Shown: positions 1-7,361 of the stretch, in pieces
Position numbering within the stretch: position 1 is the stretch's first letter
Layout of the letters: each line of letters starts with the position of its first letter
Assembly: GCF_003096195.1 (NCBI RefSeq)
Contig: NZ_CP023004.1
Location: 3,886,501 to 3,950,500 of the forward strand
Length of the DNA: 64,000 bases
Direction of reading: 5' to 3'
Source of the DNA: Ereboglobus luteus
Lineage (GTDB): Bacteria > Verrucomicrobiota > Verrucomicrobiia > Opitutales > Opitutaceae
Position numbers and translations under genes: made by a program
The notes under the pieces: model-generated
What the model was told of the DNA's origin: nothing
Databases searched by the model: none
Seen by the model: the letters and a program-made list of their open reading frames with translations, nothing else

Positions 1-1
1 C

Positions 2-913
2 GCCGAGGGCATCCACACGGTCGTCTATAACTTCATGCCCGTGCTCGACTGGATTCGCACCGACATGCGCTACGTCCTCCACGACGGCGCGGAGTGCTTG
101 CGTTTCGACCCCGTGCAACTGGCCGCGTTCGACATAAACGTGCTCGAACGCAAGGACGCCGAAAAAGACTACACTCCCGATCAAGTGTGGTCGGCCAACG
201 CGTGGTGGAAATCGCTCGACGCGACTGCGCGCGACAACTTTGTCCAGGGCGTCATCGATGTTTTTCCCGGATGCAAATGGGGACTCTCCGTTGAGGACAT
301 CCGCGCGATGTTTGCGCGGCACGCGCACCTCGATGCGCCGATGCTCCGCGCGCACCTCGCCCGCTTCCTCGAGGAAGTGATTCCGACGGCCGAGGAAGTC
401 GGCGTGCGCATGGCAATCCATCCCGACGACCCTCCGTTTCCCGTGCTCGGCCTGCCGCGCATCGTCACCTCCGAATCCGACATCGAGGCGATTTTGGCCA
501 TGGTCAACAGCCCTGCGAACGGACTGTGTTATTGCAGCGGTTCCCTGAGCGCGCTTCCGGCGAACGACGTTGTCAAGATTGCCCGGCGTTTCGGCCCGCG
601 CATCCACGTCGCGCACCTGCGCAGCACGCAACGCATGTCGGACGGCTCGTTTTACGAAGCCGATCACCTCGGTGGATCCGTGAACATGCCCGCCGTCATG
701 CGCGCGCTTCTCGACGAACAGGACCGCCGCCGCGCCGAGGGCCGCCCCGACGACACCATCGCCTTCCGCCCCGACCACGGCCACACGATGCTCGACGATC
801 TCTCGAAACCAACGGGCATCACGCCCGGCTATTCATGCATCGGCAGAATGCGAGGCCTCGCCGAGTTGCGCGGCCTCATGCACGGCCTGCGTCATGCGGA
901 AAATCCGCAATAA
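2..913 (+). CDS. uxuA: Mannonate dehydratase UxuA, 5' end outside window
   Basis: Dehydrates D-mannonate to 2-keto-3-deoxy-gluconate in the cytoplasmic uronate pathway (EC 4.2.1.8). The reading frame is open from base 2, so the N-terminus lies upstream; the first in-frame Met, at base 35, is internal to the conserved YNFMPVLDW segment and is not the start. Family hallmarks visible are IHPDDPP (a metal-binding stretch), the GLCYCSGSL segment, HVAHLR and the C-terminal FRPDHGHTMLDD block, ending at a TAA. About 303 residues are present, which is most of the catalytic TIM barrel. It converges on the fecR-like gene. Its presence links this region to catabolism of glucuronate-type sugars, which fits the uronate-releasing enzymes nearby. 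Family assignment is strong; co-regulation with the rest is inference. Confidence 0.93.
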   Translation, partial: AEGIHTVVYNFMPVLDWIRTDMRYVLHDGAECLRFDPVQLAAFDINVLERKDAEKDYTPDQVWSANAWWKSLDATARDNFVQGVIDVFPGCKWGLSVEDIRAMFARHAHLDAPMLRAHLARFLEEVIPTAEEVGVRMAIHPDDPPFPVLGLPRIVTSESDIEAILAMVNSPANGLCYCSGSLSALPANDVVKIARRFGPRIHVAHLRSTQRMSDGSFYEADHLGGSVNMPAVMRALLDEQDRRRAEGRPDDTIAFRPDHGHTMLDDLSKPTGITPGYSCIGRMRGLAELRGLMHGLRHAENPQ

Positions 914-1009
914 GCCACGCCACGTCGAACGCTTCCGAACGGACATAGCGGCGGCTGGCAGAATGTCGCTGTCGCTCGAAACGGTGAAACCACCCTCCCC
1001 CAAGCGCTG

Positions 1010-2086
1010 TCAGCCGCGGCGTTTTTTGTGGAGCGTCACTTGATTGCCGTCGCGCTCGACTTTCATCCGGGAATCGCCCTCAAGCAGGCGCACGAAATTT
1101 TCAACCTGGTCGGATCTCAGTGTCGCGCTGATCTCGGCCTGCGCCAGCTCGGGGTCGGCAATGACGATCCGGATGGGCGCGTTGCGGCGGTTAAACTCCG
1201 CGACGACGCTTGCGAGCGGCTGCTCGGCGATGTCGATCAGGCGCGGATGCCACGCGATCATGTTTTCGATTTTGTCCGACTCGACCGTGCGCACGCTCAT
1301 GCTCGGCGATTGCGCGGCGAACGACACGACCGCGAGCTGTCCGGCTTTTACAAGCGAGTCCTCCTGCGTCGCGGGTTGGCCGCCGCTCGGGGCGGCGGGT
1401 TCGCCGTCGTTGGCGTCAACCCGCACGAGTCCGGAAGTGACGAGCACCTCCACAGCGTCGCCGCCGCGGCGCACGTTGAAGCTCGTGCCGAGCGCGCGCA
1501 CATTCACGCCGTCGATGTTGACGATGAACGGGCGCGAAGGATCTTTCGCCACGTTAAAATTAACCTCGCCGTGATTGAGTTTCACATGTCGCTCGGTCGC
1601 CGTGTAGGTGACGGTGATCGACGCGCCGCGGTTCAATTCGACGATCGTGCCATCGTCGAGCTTGGTTTGCTCGATTGTGGAGATCGCATCCTTGGCCGCA
1701 TACACCGCCGAGCCCGGTGTCGCGAGGGGCGGAGTTGCCGTGGGCTGAAATATTCCGACCATCAGCAGCACCGCGCACGCGGCGGCTCCGGCGAGACCGA
1801 GCGAGGCGCCCGTGATCATGCGCCGGTGTTTCCGCAGCCAGCCCCAAAGCGTTTCGCGGCGCGGGGCCAGCAGGTCGCGATTCGGGCGTGTTGAGTGCTC
1901 GGGGCGCCAGTCGGCCAGGATGTCGAGGCGCGACCAGTTTGCGCGCTGCCGGTCGTATTCCTCCGCGTGGCGCGGATCGGCGGTGAACCAGTCCAAAAAG
2001 GCATCCTGATCGGCGCCGCTCAGGCCTGCCTCGACCCGGACGGCCCAGCTGGAGGCCTCGGAAATTATTTTGTCCTGTTCGTTCAT
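1010..2086 (-). CDS. FecR-family anti-sigma factor
   Basis: Inner-membrane regulator that holds or activates the ECF sigma factor encoded just upstream. The N-terminal cytoplasmic part (about residues 1-60) has the DUF4880-like pattern with EASSWAVRVEAG and FLDWF..DPRHAEEYDR. A single membrane segment lies at about residues 90-113, followed by a periplasmic FecR domain (TKLDDGTIVELNRGA, LNHGEVNFNVAKD, VRALGTSFNVR) and a C-terminal DUF4974-like region. The length of 358 residues is normal. It follows the sigma gene by 15 bp, so the two are surely co-transcribed. Classical FecR partners read a TonB receptor carrying an N-terminal STN domain; the only receptor in this window lacks one, so the cognate receptor is probably elsewhere. 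Confidence 0.88.
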   Translation of the reverse strand: MNEQDKIISEASSWAVRVEAGLSGADQDAFLDWFTADPRHAEEYDRQRANWSRLDILADWRPEHSTRPNRDLLAPRRETLWGWLRKHRRMITGASLGLAGAAACAVLLMVGIFQPTATPPLATPGSAVYAAKDAISTIEQTKLDDGTIVELNRGASITVTYTATERHVKLNHGEVNFNVAKDPSRPFIVNIDGVNVRALGTSFNVRRGGDAVEVLVTSGLVRVDANDGEPAAPSGGQPATQEDSLVKAGQLAVVSFAAQSPSMSVRTVESDKIENMIAWHPRLIDIAEQPLASVVAEFNRRNAPIRIVIADPELAQAEISATLRSDQVENFVRLLEGDSRMKVERDGNQVTLHKKRRG

Positions 2087-2101
2087 TCGTCGGGTTCTTC
2101 G

Positions 2102-2641
2102 TCAAAGACCGCGCCGCGGCGCGGTGTGTTTTCTAAAATATGCGTTAAGTTTTTTCAGCGCCAGCACCGATTGGATTTCCACCGTGTGCTCGGCGATGCC
2201 AAGCTCCGCGGCAGTCTCCTTTTGGGACATGCCGTAGATTTTGCGAAGTGTTAAAATTTGTCTGCATCGGTCGGGAAGCGATTGGATTGCCTTGGTGAGC
2301 ATTTCCAGTTCCTCGGAGCGGGCCACCGCGTGATGAACATCAATGCTCTCGTCTATGATGCCCGAGTGATCGAATTCCGCTAAGGAATCTTCCTTGGCCA
2401 CGGCGCAATGGCGCGCGCGCATGAGCGCGAGGTTGCGCGCGGTGACAAATAGGAACGCCTTTGGCGAGCGCACTTCGCGCGACTGGCGCGCATCGAGCAC
2501 GCGCACGAACGACTCCTGCACGATGTCGTCGATATCGCAGCCGCTGTCGAACTGGCTTTTCAGCCATGCCCTGAGCATGGGTTCGTGAGGTCGCAGGTTT
2601 TCCTCAAACCATCGGGCGGACTCTGAATCTTGGGGAGGCAT
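2102..2641 (-). CDS. ECF RNA polymerase sigma factor, FecI-like
   Basis: Sigma-70 family factor of the extracytoplasmic function type, 179 residues. Region 2 is visible at about residues 30-75 (DIDDIVQESFVRVLDA...SPKAFLFVTARNLAL). Region 4 lies at about residues 118-170 (IQSLPDRCRQILTLRKIYGMSQKETAAELGIAEHTVE), including the helix-turn-helix. The region 4 sequence resembles the FecI subgroup, and the next gene encodes a FecR-like protein, so this is a cell-surface-signalling pair. Nothing in the window shows which promoters it drives. The upstream region (about 200 bp) is shared with the divergent GH43 gene. Confidence 0.9.
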   Translation of the reverse strand: MPPQDSESARWFEENLRPHEPMLRAWLKSQFDSGCDIDDIVQESFVRVLDARQSREVRSPKAFLFVTARNLALMRARHCAVAKEDSLAEFDHSGIIDESIDVHHAVARSEELEMLTKAIQSLPDRCRQILTLRKIYGMSQKETAAELGIAEHTVEIQSVLALKKLNAYFRKHTAPRRGL

Positions 2642-2841
2642 TGTCTCGGGATTTTTTGCACTCTTTTCTGGGGCTCACTGCGGCAAGAGCAAGCGTGGAA
2701 ACACGTCCGAAAACTTTTTATAAAAAACCTTAGAGGAAAACGGCGCCATGCGCATCTGCTGGGTGCGCGGAAGTTCGCACGATCCAAAAGGGATTGCAGA
2801 ACACCCTCGCCTTGAAATAACTGCACGCAACACACCCATCC
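2642..2841. promoter_or_regulatory. Divergent intergenic region, sigma factor / GH43
   Basis: 200 bp between divergent genes. It contains an A/T-rich stretch around 2713-2727 and, at 2780-2795, CGATCC-AAAA-GGGATT. That sequence keeps the 6-4-6 geometry and the TCC-AAAA-GG core of the locus operator but lacks the outer TAG/CTA bases. It lies 46 bp before the GH43 start. I regard it as a weak candidate only. No coding sequence was recognised here. Confidence 0.3.
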
Positions 2842-3906
2842 ATGAACACCCGTCGCCTCGCACCCCTGTTTTTCGCACTGGCGATTGTCCTGCTGTCCGC
2901 AACCGGCTGCCCTCGGCAAAACGCGCCGCGCGCCTCGCGCACCGCCACTTTTACAAACCCAATCGGCGTCGGCGCCGACCCGTGGGTGATCAGGCATGGA
3001 GACCATTATTACTGGACGCTCACCGACACGGATCGCGGCGTCGCCATCTGGCGATCCGACAACCTCACCTCGCTCGGCAAACGCCACATCGTCTGGCGCG
3101 CCCCGGCGACCGGCCCGCACTCGAAGGAAATCTGGTCGCCCGAGCTGCACTTTCTCGACGGACGCTGGTATATTTATGTCGCCGCATCCGAAGGCAACAA
3201 CGCCAGCCACCGCATGATCGTTCTTGAGGGCCCCGCCGACGATCCGATAGGCGAATACACATTCAAGGCCGAACTCTACACCGGCGACCACATCGAGACC
3301 GGCGAGCTGAACCGCTGGGCCGTTGACGGCACGATTCTCGAGCACGAAGGCAAGCGCTACTTCGTGTGGTCGGGCTGGGAGGACGAACGCGACATTTCGT
3401 GGCTCTACGCCGCGCCGATGAGCAACCCGTGGACAATCTCCGCCAACCGCGCGCGCCTCTGCGCCAACGACGATTTCCAATGGGAGCGCGTGGGCGAGTC
3501 CATGCAAGCCCGCGCCCTCAACGAGGCGCCGCAAATCCTCCAGCGCGACGGCCGCGTGTTCATTGTGTATTCGGCGAGCGGCTCCTGGCAGCCCACGTAT
3601 AAAATGGGAATACTCGAGCTCACCGGCGACGACCCGCTGGAGCGCGACGCCTGGCGCAAGCACCCCTACCCTGTCTTTTCGCCGACAGCCTCGACCTTTG
3701 GGATCGGCCACGCCTCCTTCGTGAAATCGCCCGACGGCAAACAGGACTGGCTCGTTTACCACGTCAAGGAGGAGCGCAAGGACGGCTGGAGTCGCCTCAT
3801 TTTTGCGCAACGCTTTTATTGGACGCCGGGCGGCTTCCCCGACTTCGGCAAACCCGTCGCGCGCGCCGTCCCCATCTCCGCCCCAGGCACACCCGATGCG
3901 AGGTAG
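2842..3906 (+). CDS. GH43-type beta-propeller glycosidase, lipoprotein
   Basis: Five-bladed beta-propeller glycosidase of the GH43 type (arabinofuranosidase or xylosidase activities are typical), 354 residues. The N-terminus has a signal ending in a lipobox (LLSATGC), so the protein is probably lipid-anchored. GH43 landmarks in order: GADPWVIRHGDHYYW with the N-terminal catalytic Asp, SKEIWSPELHF, the central WAVDGTILEHEGKRYFVWSGW Asp region, LNEAPQILQRDGRVFIVYSASGSW carrying the likely acid Glu, and GIGHASFVKSPDGKQDWLVYH. It is a single gene on the plus strand, converging on the six-hairpin glycosidase. The exact substrate within GH43 cannot be fixed from the motifs. A role in removing arabinose side chains of pectin would fit the setting, by inference. 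Confidence 0.85.
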   Translation: MNTRRLAPLFFALAIVLLSATGCPRQNAPRASRTATFTNPIGVGADPWVIRHGDHYYWTLTDTDRGVAIWRSDNLTSLGKRHIVWRAPATGPHSKEIWSPELHFLDGRWYIYVAASEGNNASHRMIVLEGPADDPIGEYTFKAELYTGDHIETGELNRWAVDGTILEHEGKRYFVWSGWEDERDISWLYAAPMSNPWTISANRARLCANDDFQWERVGESMQARALNEAPQILQRDGRVFIVYSASGSWQPTYKMGILELTGDDPLERDAWRKHPYPVFSPTASTFGIGHASFVKSPDGKQDWLVYHVKEERKDGWSRLIFAQRFYWTPGGFPDFGKPVARAVPISAPGTPDAR

Positions 3907-3947
3907 CGATAAAACAATGGGTGCGTTTTTGCAGTGAGAGCAAATGA

Positions 3948-3961
3948 ACTGCTATAGCAGT
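3948..3961. terminator. 14-bp palindrome between convergent genes
   Basis: ACTGCTATAGCAGT is a perfect 14-bp palindrome about 40 bp after the GH43 stop and 100 bp from the end of the convergent glycosidase gene. A bidirectional terminator or protein site is possible. No T-tract follows, so the call is weak. Confidence 0.3.
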
Positions 3962-4061
3962 CATGCCAGCCAATGTATTGAAGCGTTTGGATGAGTCAAA
4001 GCCACCTCATTCACGCCATTGCGCGCCACTGTGACGATAGGAGCGGCGCGATGCTCATGGG

Positions 4062-6257
4062 TCAGGGTAATGTGATGTCCGCCGTTTGGCCGGGGGCGAT
4101 AGTTTGGGTGATCGCGGGGCGGCCGTCGCGGGTGACGGTGAGTTTTAGGTTTTTGCCGTCGCGCGTGATCGAGAGGTCGAAGGTTTGGCCGAAGGCTTTG
4201 ATTTTGCGGAGCGCCATTTGCCGCCATCCGGCCGGGAGGCGCGGGGTGCAGGCGAAGCTGCGCAGTCCCGTGGGACGAATGCCAAAGATGCCTTCAGTGT
4301 AGATGCGGCAATAGAGGCCGCTTTCGGTGGAGAGGTGGCGCTGGTCGCCTTCGGGCCAGGCTTCGATCGCGTAGGGGACGTGCTCGCCGAGGAGCCGTCG
4401 GTTGCTGTAAAGGGTCAGGTAGTCGAGCGCGCGCTTGGTGTCGCCGGCGGCAAAAACACCTCGGAGCGCGTAGAGCGTGGAGCGGTCCCAGAATGTTATC
4501 TGGCCGGCTTCGGTGGCGAGGCCGTCGTCAGTCCAGAGGCGCGGGGAGAAGAGCGCGTCGATGGTGCCGGGGGCGCGGTCGGGGATGCCGACGGTCAGGG
4601 GCATGCAGATCCAGGCGCGGAGGATGTCGGGTTTGTTGAAGTAGGCGGCGTGGCGCGCGAGGCGGCGGTTTTCAGGTTTTCCGGCGGCGGCGTTGGCGTA
4701 GTCGGTTTTGTCAAAATAGCGGTAGGTGTCGTAACCTTCGACCTTGGCGCCGAAGTGGGTTTCGATGGCGGTGCGAAGGGCGGCGGCCTGGCGGCGGTAG
4801 GTGTCGAGTTGTGCGGCGGGTTTGCCGAGGTCCTTGCCAAGATACGCGGCGGAGAGGAGCGCGTCGTAGTAGAGGGTCGAGGTGCAGAGGTTGGCCTTGC
4901 CGGCAGGGAATCGGTTTTCGAGTTCGTCGGAATCGGAGGCGACCACACCGCGGGCGTCGATTTTGCGATGGCAGTATTCGAGACACCATTCGATGAGGGG
5001 CCAGAGTTCGGCGGCGATTTGTTTGTCACCGTAGGCGAGCGCGAAGCGGGCCGCGCCGTAGGCGATCATGGCCATGTCGCCGCGGTCGCCGGCGCCCTGC
5101 CAGGTGGTTTTGCCCTCGGCGGTGATGGAGCTGGGGATGGCGCGGTAGCCGGGGTTCATGTATTTGGCGAAGACGCGGTAGGCGTTGAGCGAGGAGGCGT
5201 CGCCGAGGCGGTCGCCGAGGAAGGGCGTGAAGGGGCCTGCGTATTCGGCCTGGTCGTTGGCCCAGATGGCGGCGTAGTAGGCCGCGCCGCCGGGGCCTTG
5301 CATGAGTCCGCCGGCGGTGTCGAAGATGCTTTCGGTGACGCGGATTTTGGCGAAGGCGAAGGTGGTGTTCAAAACGGGGTCGGGCGTTTCGAGCTGGAGG
5401 TTGTCGAGCCAGTAGGCGACGCGGGCGCGGCGCGCGGCGAGCTCGGCGTCGGAGTCGAGTGTTTGGGCGACGGGGCGCGCGGCGTGCTCGGAATTCTTTT
5501 GCGCGATGATGGCGTAGGTGAATGTGGCGGCTTCGCCGGGGGCGAGTTTTCGGGGCGCGGGATTGAGGACGCGCGAGGTGGCGGTGTAGCCGGTGTCGTA
5601 GATGTGCCGGCGCGAGGCGGCGGGGCGGATGGTTTTGACCATGTCCTCGAGTTCGACGGTGACTTCGGTTTTGGTGTTGTTGGCGAAGGTGTAGCGTTCG
5701 AGGTAGGCGGGCTTGTCGGGCGATGGGAAAAGGGTGCGCGTGAGCTTGATTTCGCCGGGGGTGTTGCGGATGACGAAACGGCTTTCGATTGTGATGAGGC
5801 CGCGGTGGTGAACGCGGGTGACGGTTTCGCGGAGGTTGGCCGCGCCGTTGATGAGGATGCGCGGGGAGTCGGGGAAGGTGAGGTCGAGATGGTCGCGCGT
5901 TTTGTTGGGCTCGAAGCGGAGCATGGGCCAGATGAGCTGGCGGGAGAGGACGGGGGCGGCGCGGTTGTCGATGCCGTAGGTGACCAGCGCCGAGATGTGC
6001 AGGCCGGACATTTCGATGCGGTCGGTGTGCGGCGCGTATTCGGCTGGCGGCGGGGCGTTGGGCGCGAGGGTTTCGGGCGCGGGCTTGGGCGCTTTTTTTA
6101 TTGTCCAGGTGATGCCGCCGTCGGTCGGATCAATCGCCCATCGGGACGCGGACGCGGGCGCGGGCGCGGCTGCATCCGCAGCCGCGAAGGGTGAAAGGTG
6201 AAGGGTGAAGAGTGAAAGGAGGAGCGCGGCGGCGGGCAGGATGCGGTGGTTTTTCAT
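4062..6257 (-). CDS. Exported six-hairpin (alpha/alpha)6 glycosidase-like protein
   Basis: 731 residues with a signal peptide (MKNHRILPAAALLLSLFTLH, then LSPFAAADA). The N-terminal half (about residues 40-290) is beta-sandwich-like. The C-terminal half (about 300-660) has the repeated helical pattern of six-hairpin glycosidases: YYAAIWANDQAEYAGPF, TWQGAGDRGDMAMIAYG, DSDELENRFPAGKANLCTSTLYYDALLSAAY, WTDDGLATEAGQITFWDRSTLYALRGVF. Acidic residues in WANDQAEY and in DSDELE are candidate catalytic positions, but I cannot assign a GH family; families of the GH63, GH78 and GH95 type share the fold. It is the last gene of the long minus-strand series, 18 bp after the URO-D-like gene. Its signal peptide is encoded partly by a GGTGAAGGGTGAAGAG-type repeat. 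Confidence 0.7.
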   Translation of the reverse strand: MKNHRILPAAALLLSLFTLHLSPFAAADAAAPAPASASRWAIDPTDGGITWTIKKAPKPAPETLAPNAPPPAEYAPHTDRIEMSGLHISALVTYGIDNRAAPVLSRQLIWPMLRFEPNKTRDHLDLTFPDSPRILINGAANLRETVTRVHHRGLITIESRFVIRNTPGEIKLTRTLFPSPDKPAYLERYTFANNTKTEVTVELEDMVKTIRPAASRRHIYDTGYTATSRVLNPAPRKLAPGEAATFTYAIIAQKNSEHAARPVAQTLDSDAELAARRARVAYWLDNLQLETPDPVLNTTFAFAKIRVTESIFDTAGGLMQGPGGAAYYAAIWANDQAEYAGPFTPFLGDRLGDASSLNAYRVFAKYMNPGYRAIPSSITAEGKTTWQGAGDRGDMAMIAYGAARFALAYGDKQIAAELWPLIEWCLEYCHRKIDARGVVASDSDELENRFPAGKANLCTSTLYYDALLSAAYLGKDLGKPAAQLDTYRRQAAALRTAIETHFGAKVEGYDTYRYFDKTDYANAAAGKPENRRLARHAAYFNKPDILRAWICMPLTVGIPDRAPGTIDALFSPRLWTDDGLATEAGQITFWDRSTLYALRGVFAAGDTKRALDYLTLYSNRRLLGEHVPYAIEAWPEGDQRHLSTESGLYCRIYTEGIFGIRPTGLRSFACTPRLPAGWRQMALRKIKAFGQTFDLSITRDGKNLKLTVTRDGRPAITQTIAPGQTADITLP
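6188..6220. repeat. GGTGAA-type tandem repeat inside a signal peptide
   Basis: The plus strand reads GGGTGAAAGGTGAAGGGTGA and continues with AGAGTGAAAGGAG, an imperfect tandem of 7-8-bp GTGAARGG units. Read on the minus strand it encodes LLSLFTLHLSPFA, the hydrophobic core of the signal peptide of the six-hairpin glycosidase. It is one of three repeat types used this way in the window. Confidence 0.7.
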
Positions 6258-6275
6258 GGAGCGCTGTGTGTGTTT

Positions 6276-7349
6276 TTATGAGCGAAAGGTGTGCGCGGTT
6301 TCGATGGCGGCGCGGAGATTTTCGATTGGCGTTGTCGGGGCCACGGTGCAGTCGGCGGCGAGGATGACGCGGTCGGGCGCGTCGCGAAGGAGGTCGCGGA
6401 CGGTGGCGCGGATTTGGGCGGGCGTGCCGGTGGCGAGGACGCCTTTGCGGTCGAGGCCGCCCATGACGGGGCGTTGGAACAGCGCGGCGGCTTGGGAGAG
6501 GGAGAGGTGTTTGCCGTCGGCTTCGTTGGGGATGTTGACGATGTGGCCGGGATAGTCGGCGAAGCGGGCGGCGAAGTCGCCGGTGTCGTAGGGGCCGTCG
6601 TGGTCGCAGATGTGGAGGATGTTGAAGGGCGTGGCGGCGGCGACTTGTTTCATCATGAGCAGGTCGTAGGTTTTGACGACGTTCTCAAAAACGGGGCGCG
6701 CGGCAAGGCGGTTGGATTCGCCGCCTTGCGTGCAGGTGTAGAAGCCGTCAACGCCGAGGCGGACGGCGGCGTTCACGAATTTCATGACGGAGAGGTAAAC
6801 GTTTTCCATGCCGCGCTTGACGGCCTCGGGGTCTTCGTTGGCGTGCGCGACGAGGGTTTTCCAGTGCACGGCCTGCTTTGCCATTTGGTAGGGGCCGTAG
6901 ATGGTGGGGAGGATGAGCGCCTCGGATTTGAGTTCGCTCATGAGGCCGCGGATGACGTGGAGCGTGGGCTCAAAAAAGGATTCGTCGAGGACGGGAATGT
7001 TGCGCCAGTCGGAGGGCTTTTTGATGTCGGGGCATTTGGGGTAGGATTGCTCGAACTGGATTTTAACGAAATCCATGCCGGTGGCGCGGAAGTAGTCGGC
7101 ATGGGCGCGGATGGCGGCGTCGCCGGAGCGCTGGTTTCGCGGAAAGTGCATGAAGAATCCTGCCGGGATGTAGGAGTGCGAAACGTTCGCGTCGAGCATT
7201 CGCATCACGAGGTCGCGTTTGTTCGAGGCGGCCGGGCGGCGCGTTTTTTCGGGCGCGGCATTTGTCGTCGGGAGCATCCCGGAGAATGCGGTTGTGGCGG
7301 CGGCGAGCGCGGATGTTTTGAGAAAGGAGCGTCGGTTCATGTTTGTCAT
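6276..7349 (-). CDS. URO-D-like protein with twin-arginine-type signal
   Basis: 357 residues. Begins MTNMNRRSFLKTSALAAATTAF, a Tat-type signal (RRSFLK); the second Met, at 7340, is an equally good start. The mature part resembles the uroporphyrinogen decarboxylase/methyltransferase TIM-barrel superfamily: GMDFVKIQFEQSYP near residue 95, LILPTIYGPYQMAKQ, GVDGFYTCTQGGES, FNILHICDHDGPYDTGDFAARF, and the C-terminal RATVRDLLRDAPDRVILAADCTV. It is most unlikely to be the haem enzyme; similar proteins cluster with carbohydrate genes in Verrucomicrobia and Planctomycetes without a defined role. It sits between GH36 (12 bp upstream) and the six-hairpin glycosidase (18 bp downstream), so it is part of the operon. 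Function unknown. Confidence 0.72.
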   Translation of the reverse strand: MTNMNRRSFLKTSALAAATTAFSGMLPTTNAAPEKTRRPAASNKRDLVMRMLDANVSHSYIPAGFFMHFPRNQRSGDAAIRAHADYFRATGMDFVKIQFEQSYPKCPDIKKPSDWRNIPVLDESFFEPTLHVIRGLMSELKSEALILPTIYGPYQMAKQAVHWKTLVAHANEDPEAVKRGMENVYLSVMKFVNAAVRLGVDGFYTCTQGGESNRLAARPVFENVVKTYDLLMMKQVAAATPFNILHICDHDGPYDTGDFAARFADYPGHIVNIPNEADGKHLSLSQAAALFQRPVMGGLDRKGVLATGTPAQIRATVRDLLRDAPDRVILAADCTVAPTTPIENLRAAIETAHTFRS

Positions 7350-7361
7350 TTGGTTAAAAAA

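Noticed and set aside
4185-6194. Plus-strand ORF of 669 residues opposite the six-hairpin glycosidase
   Set aside because: Repetitive Gly/Val/Glu composition and no recognisable motifs; antisense shadow.
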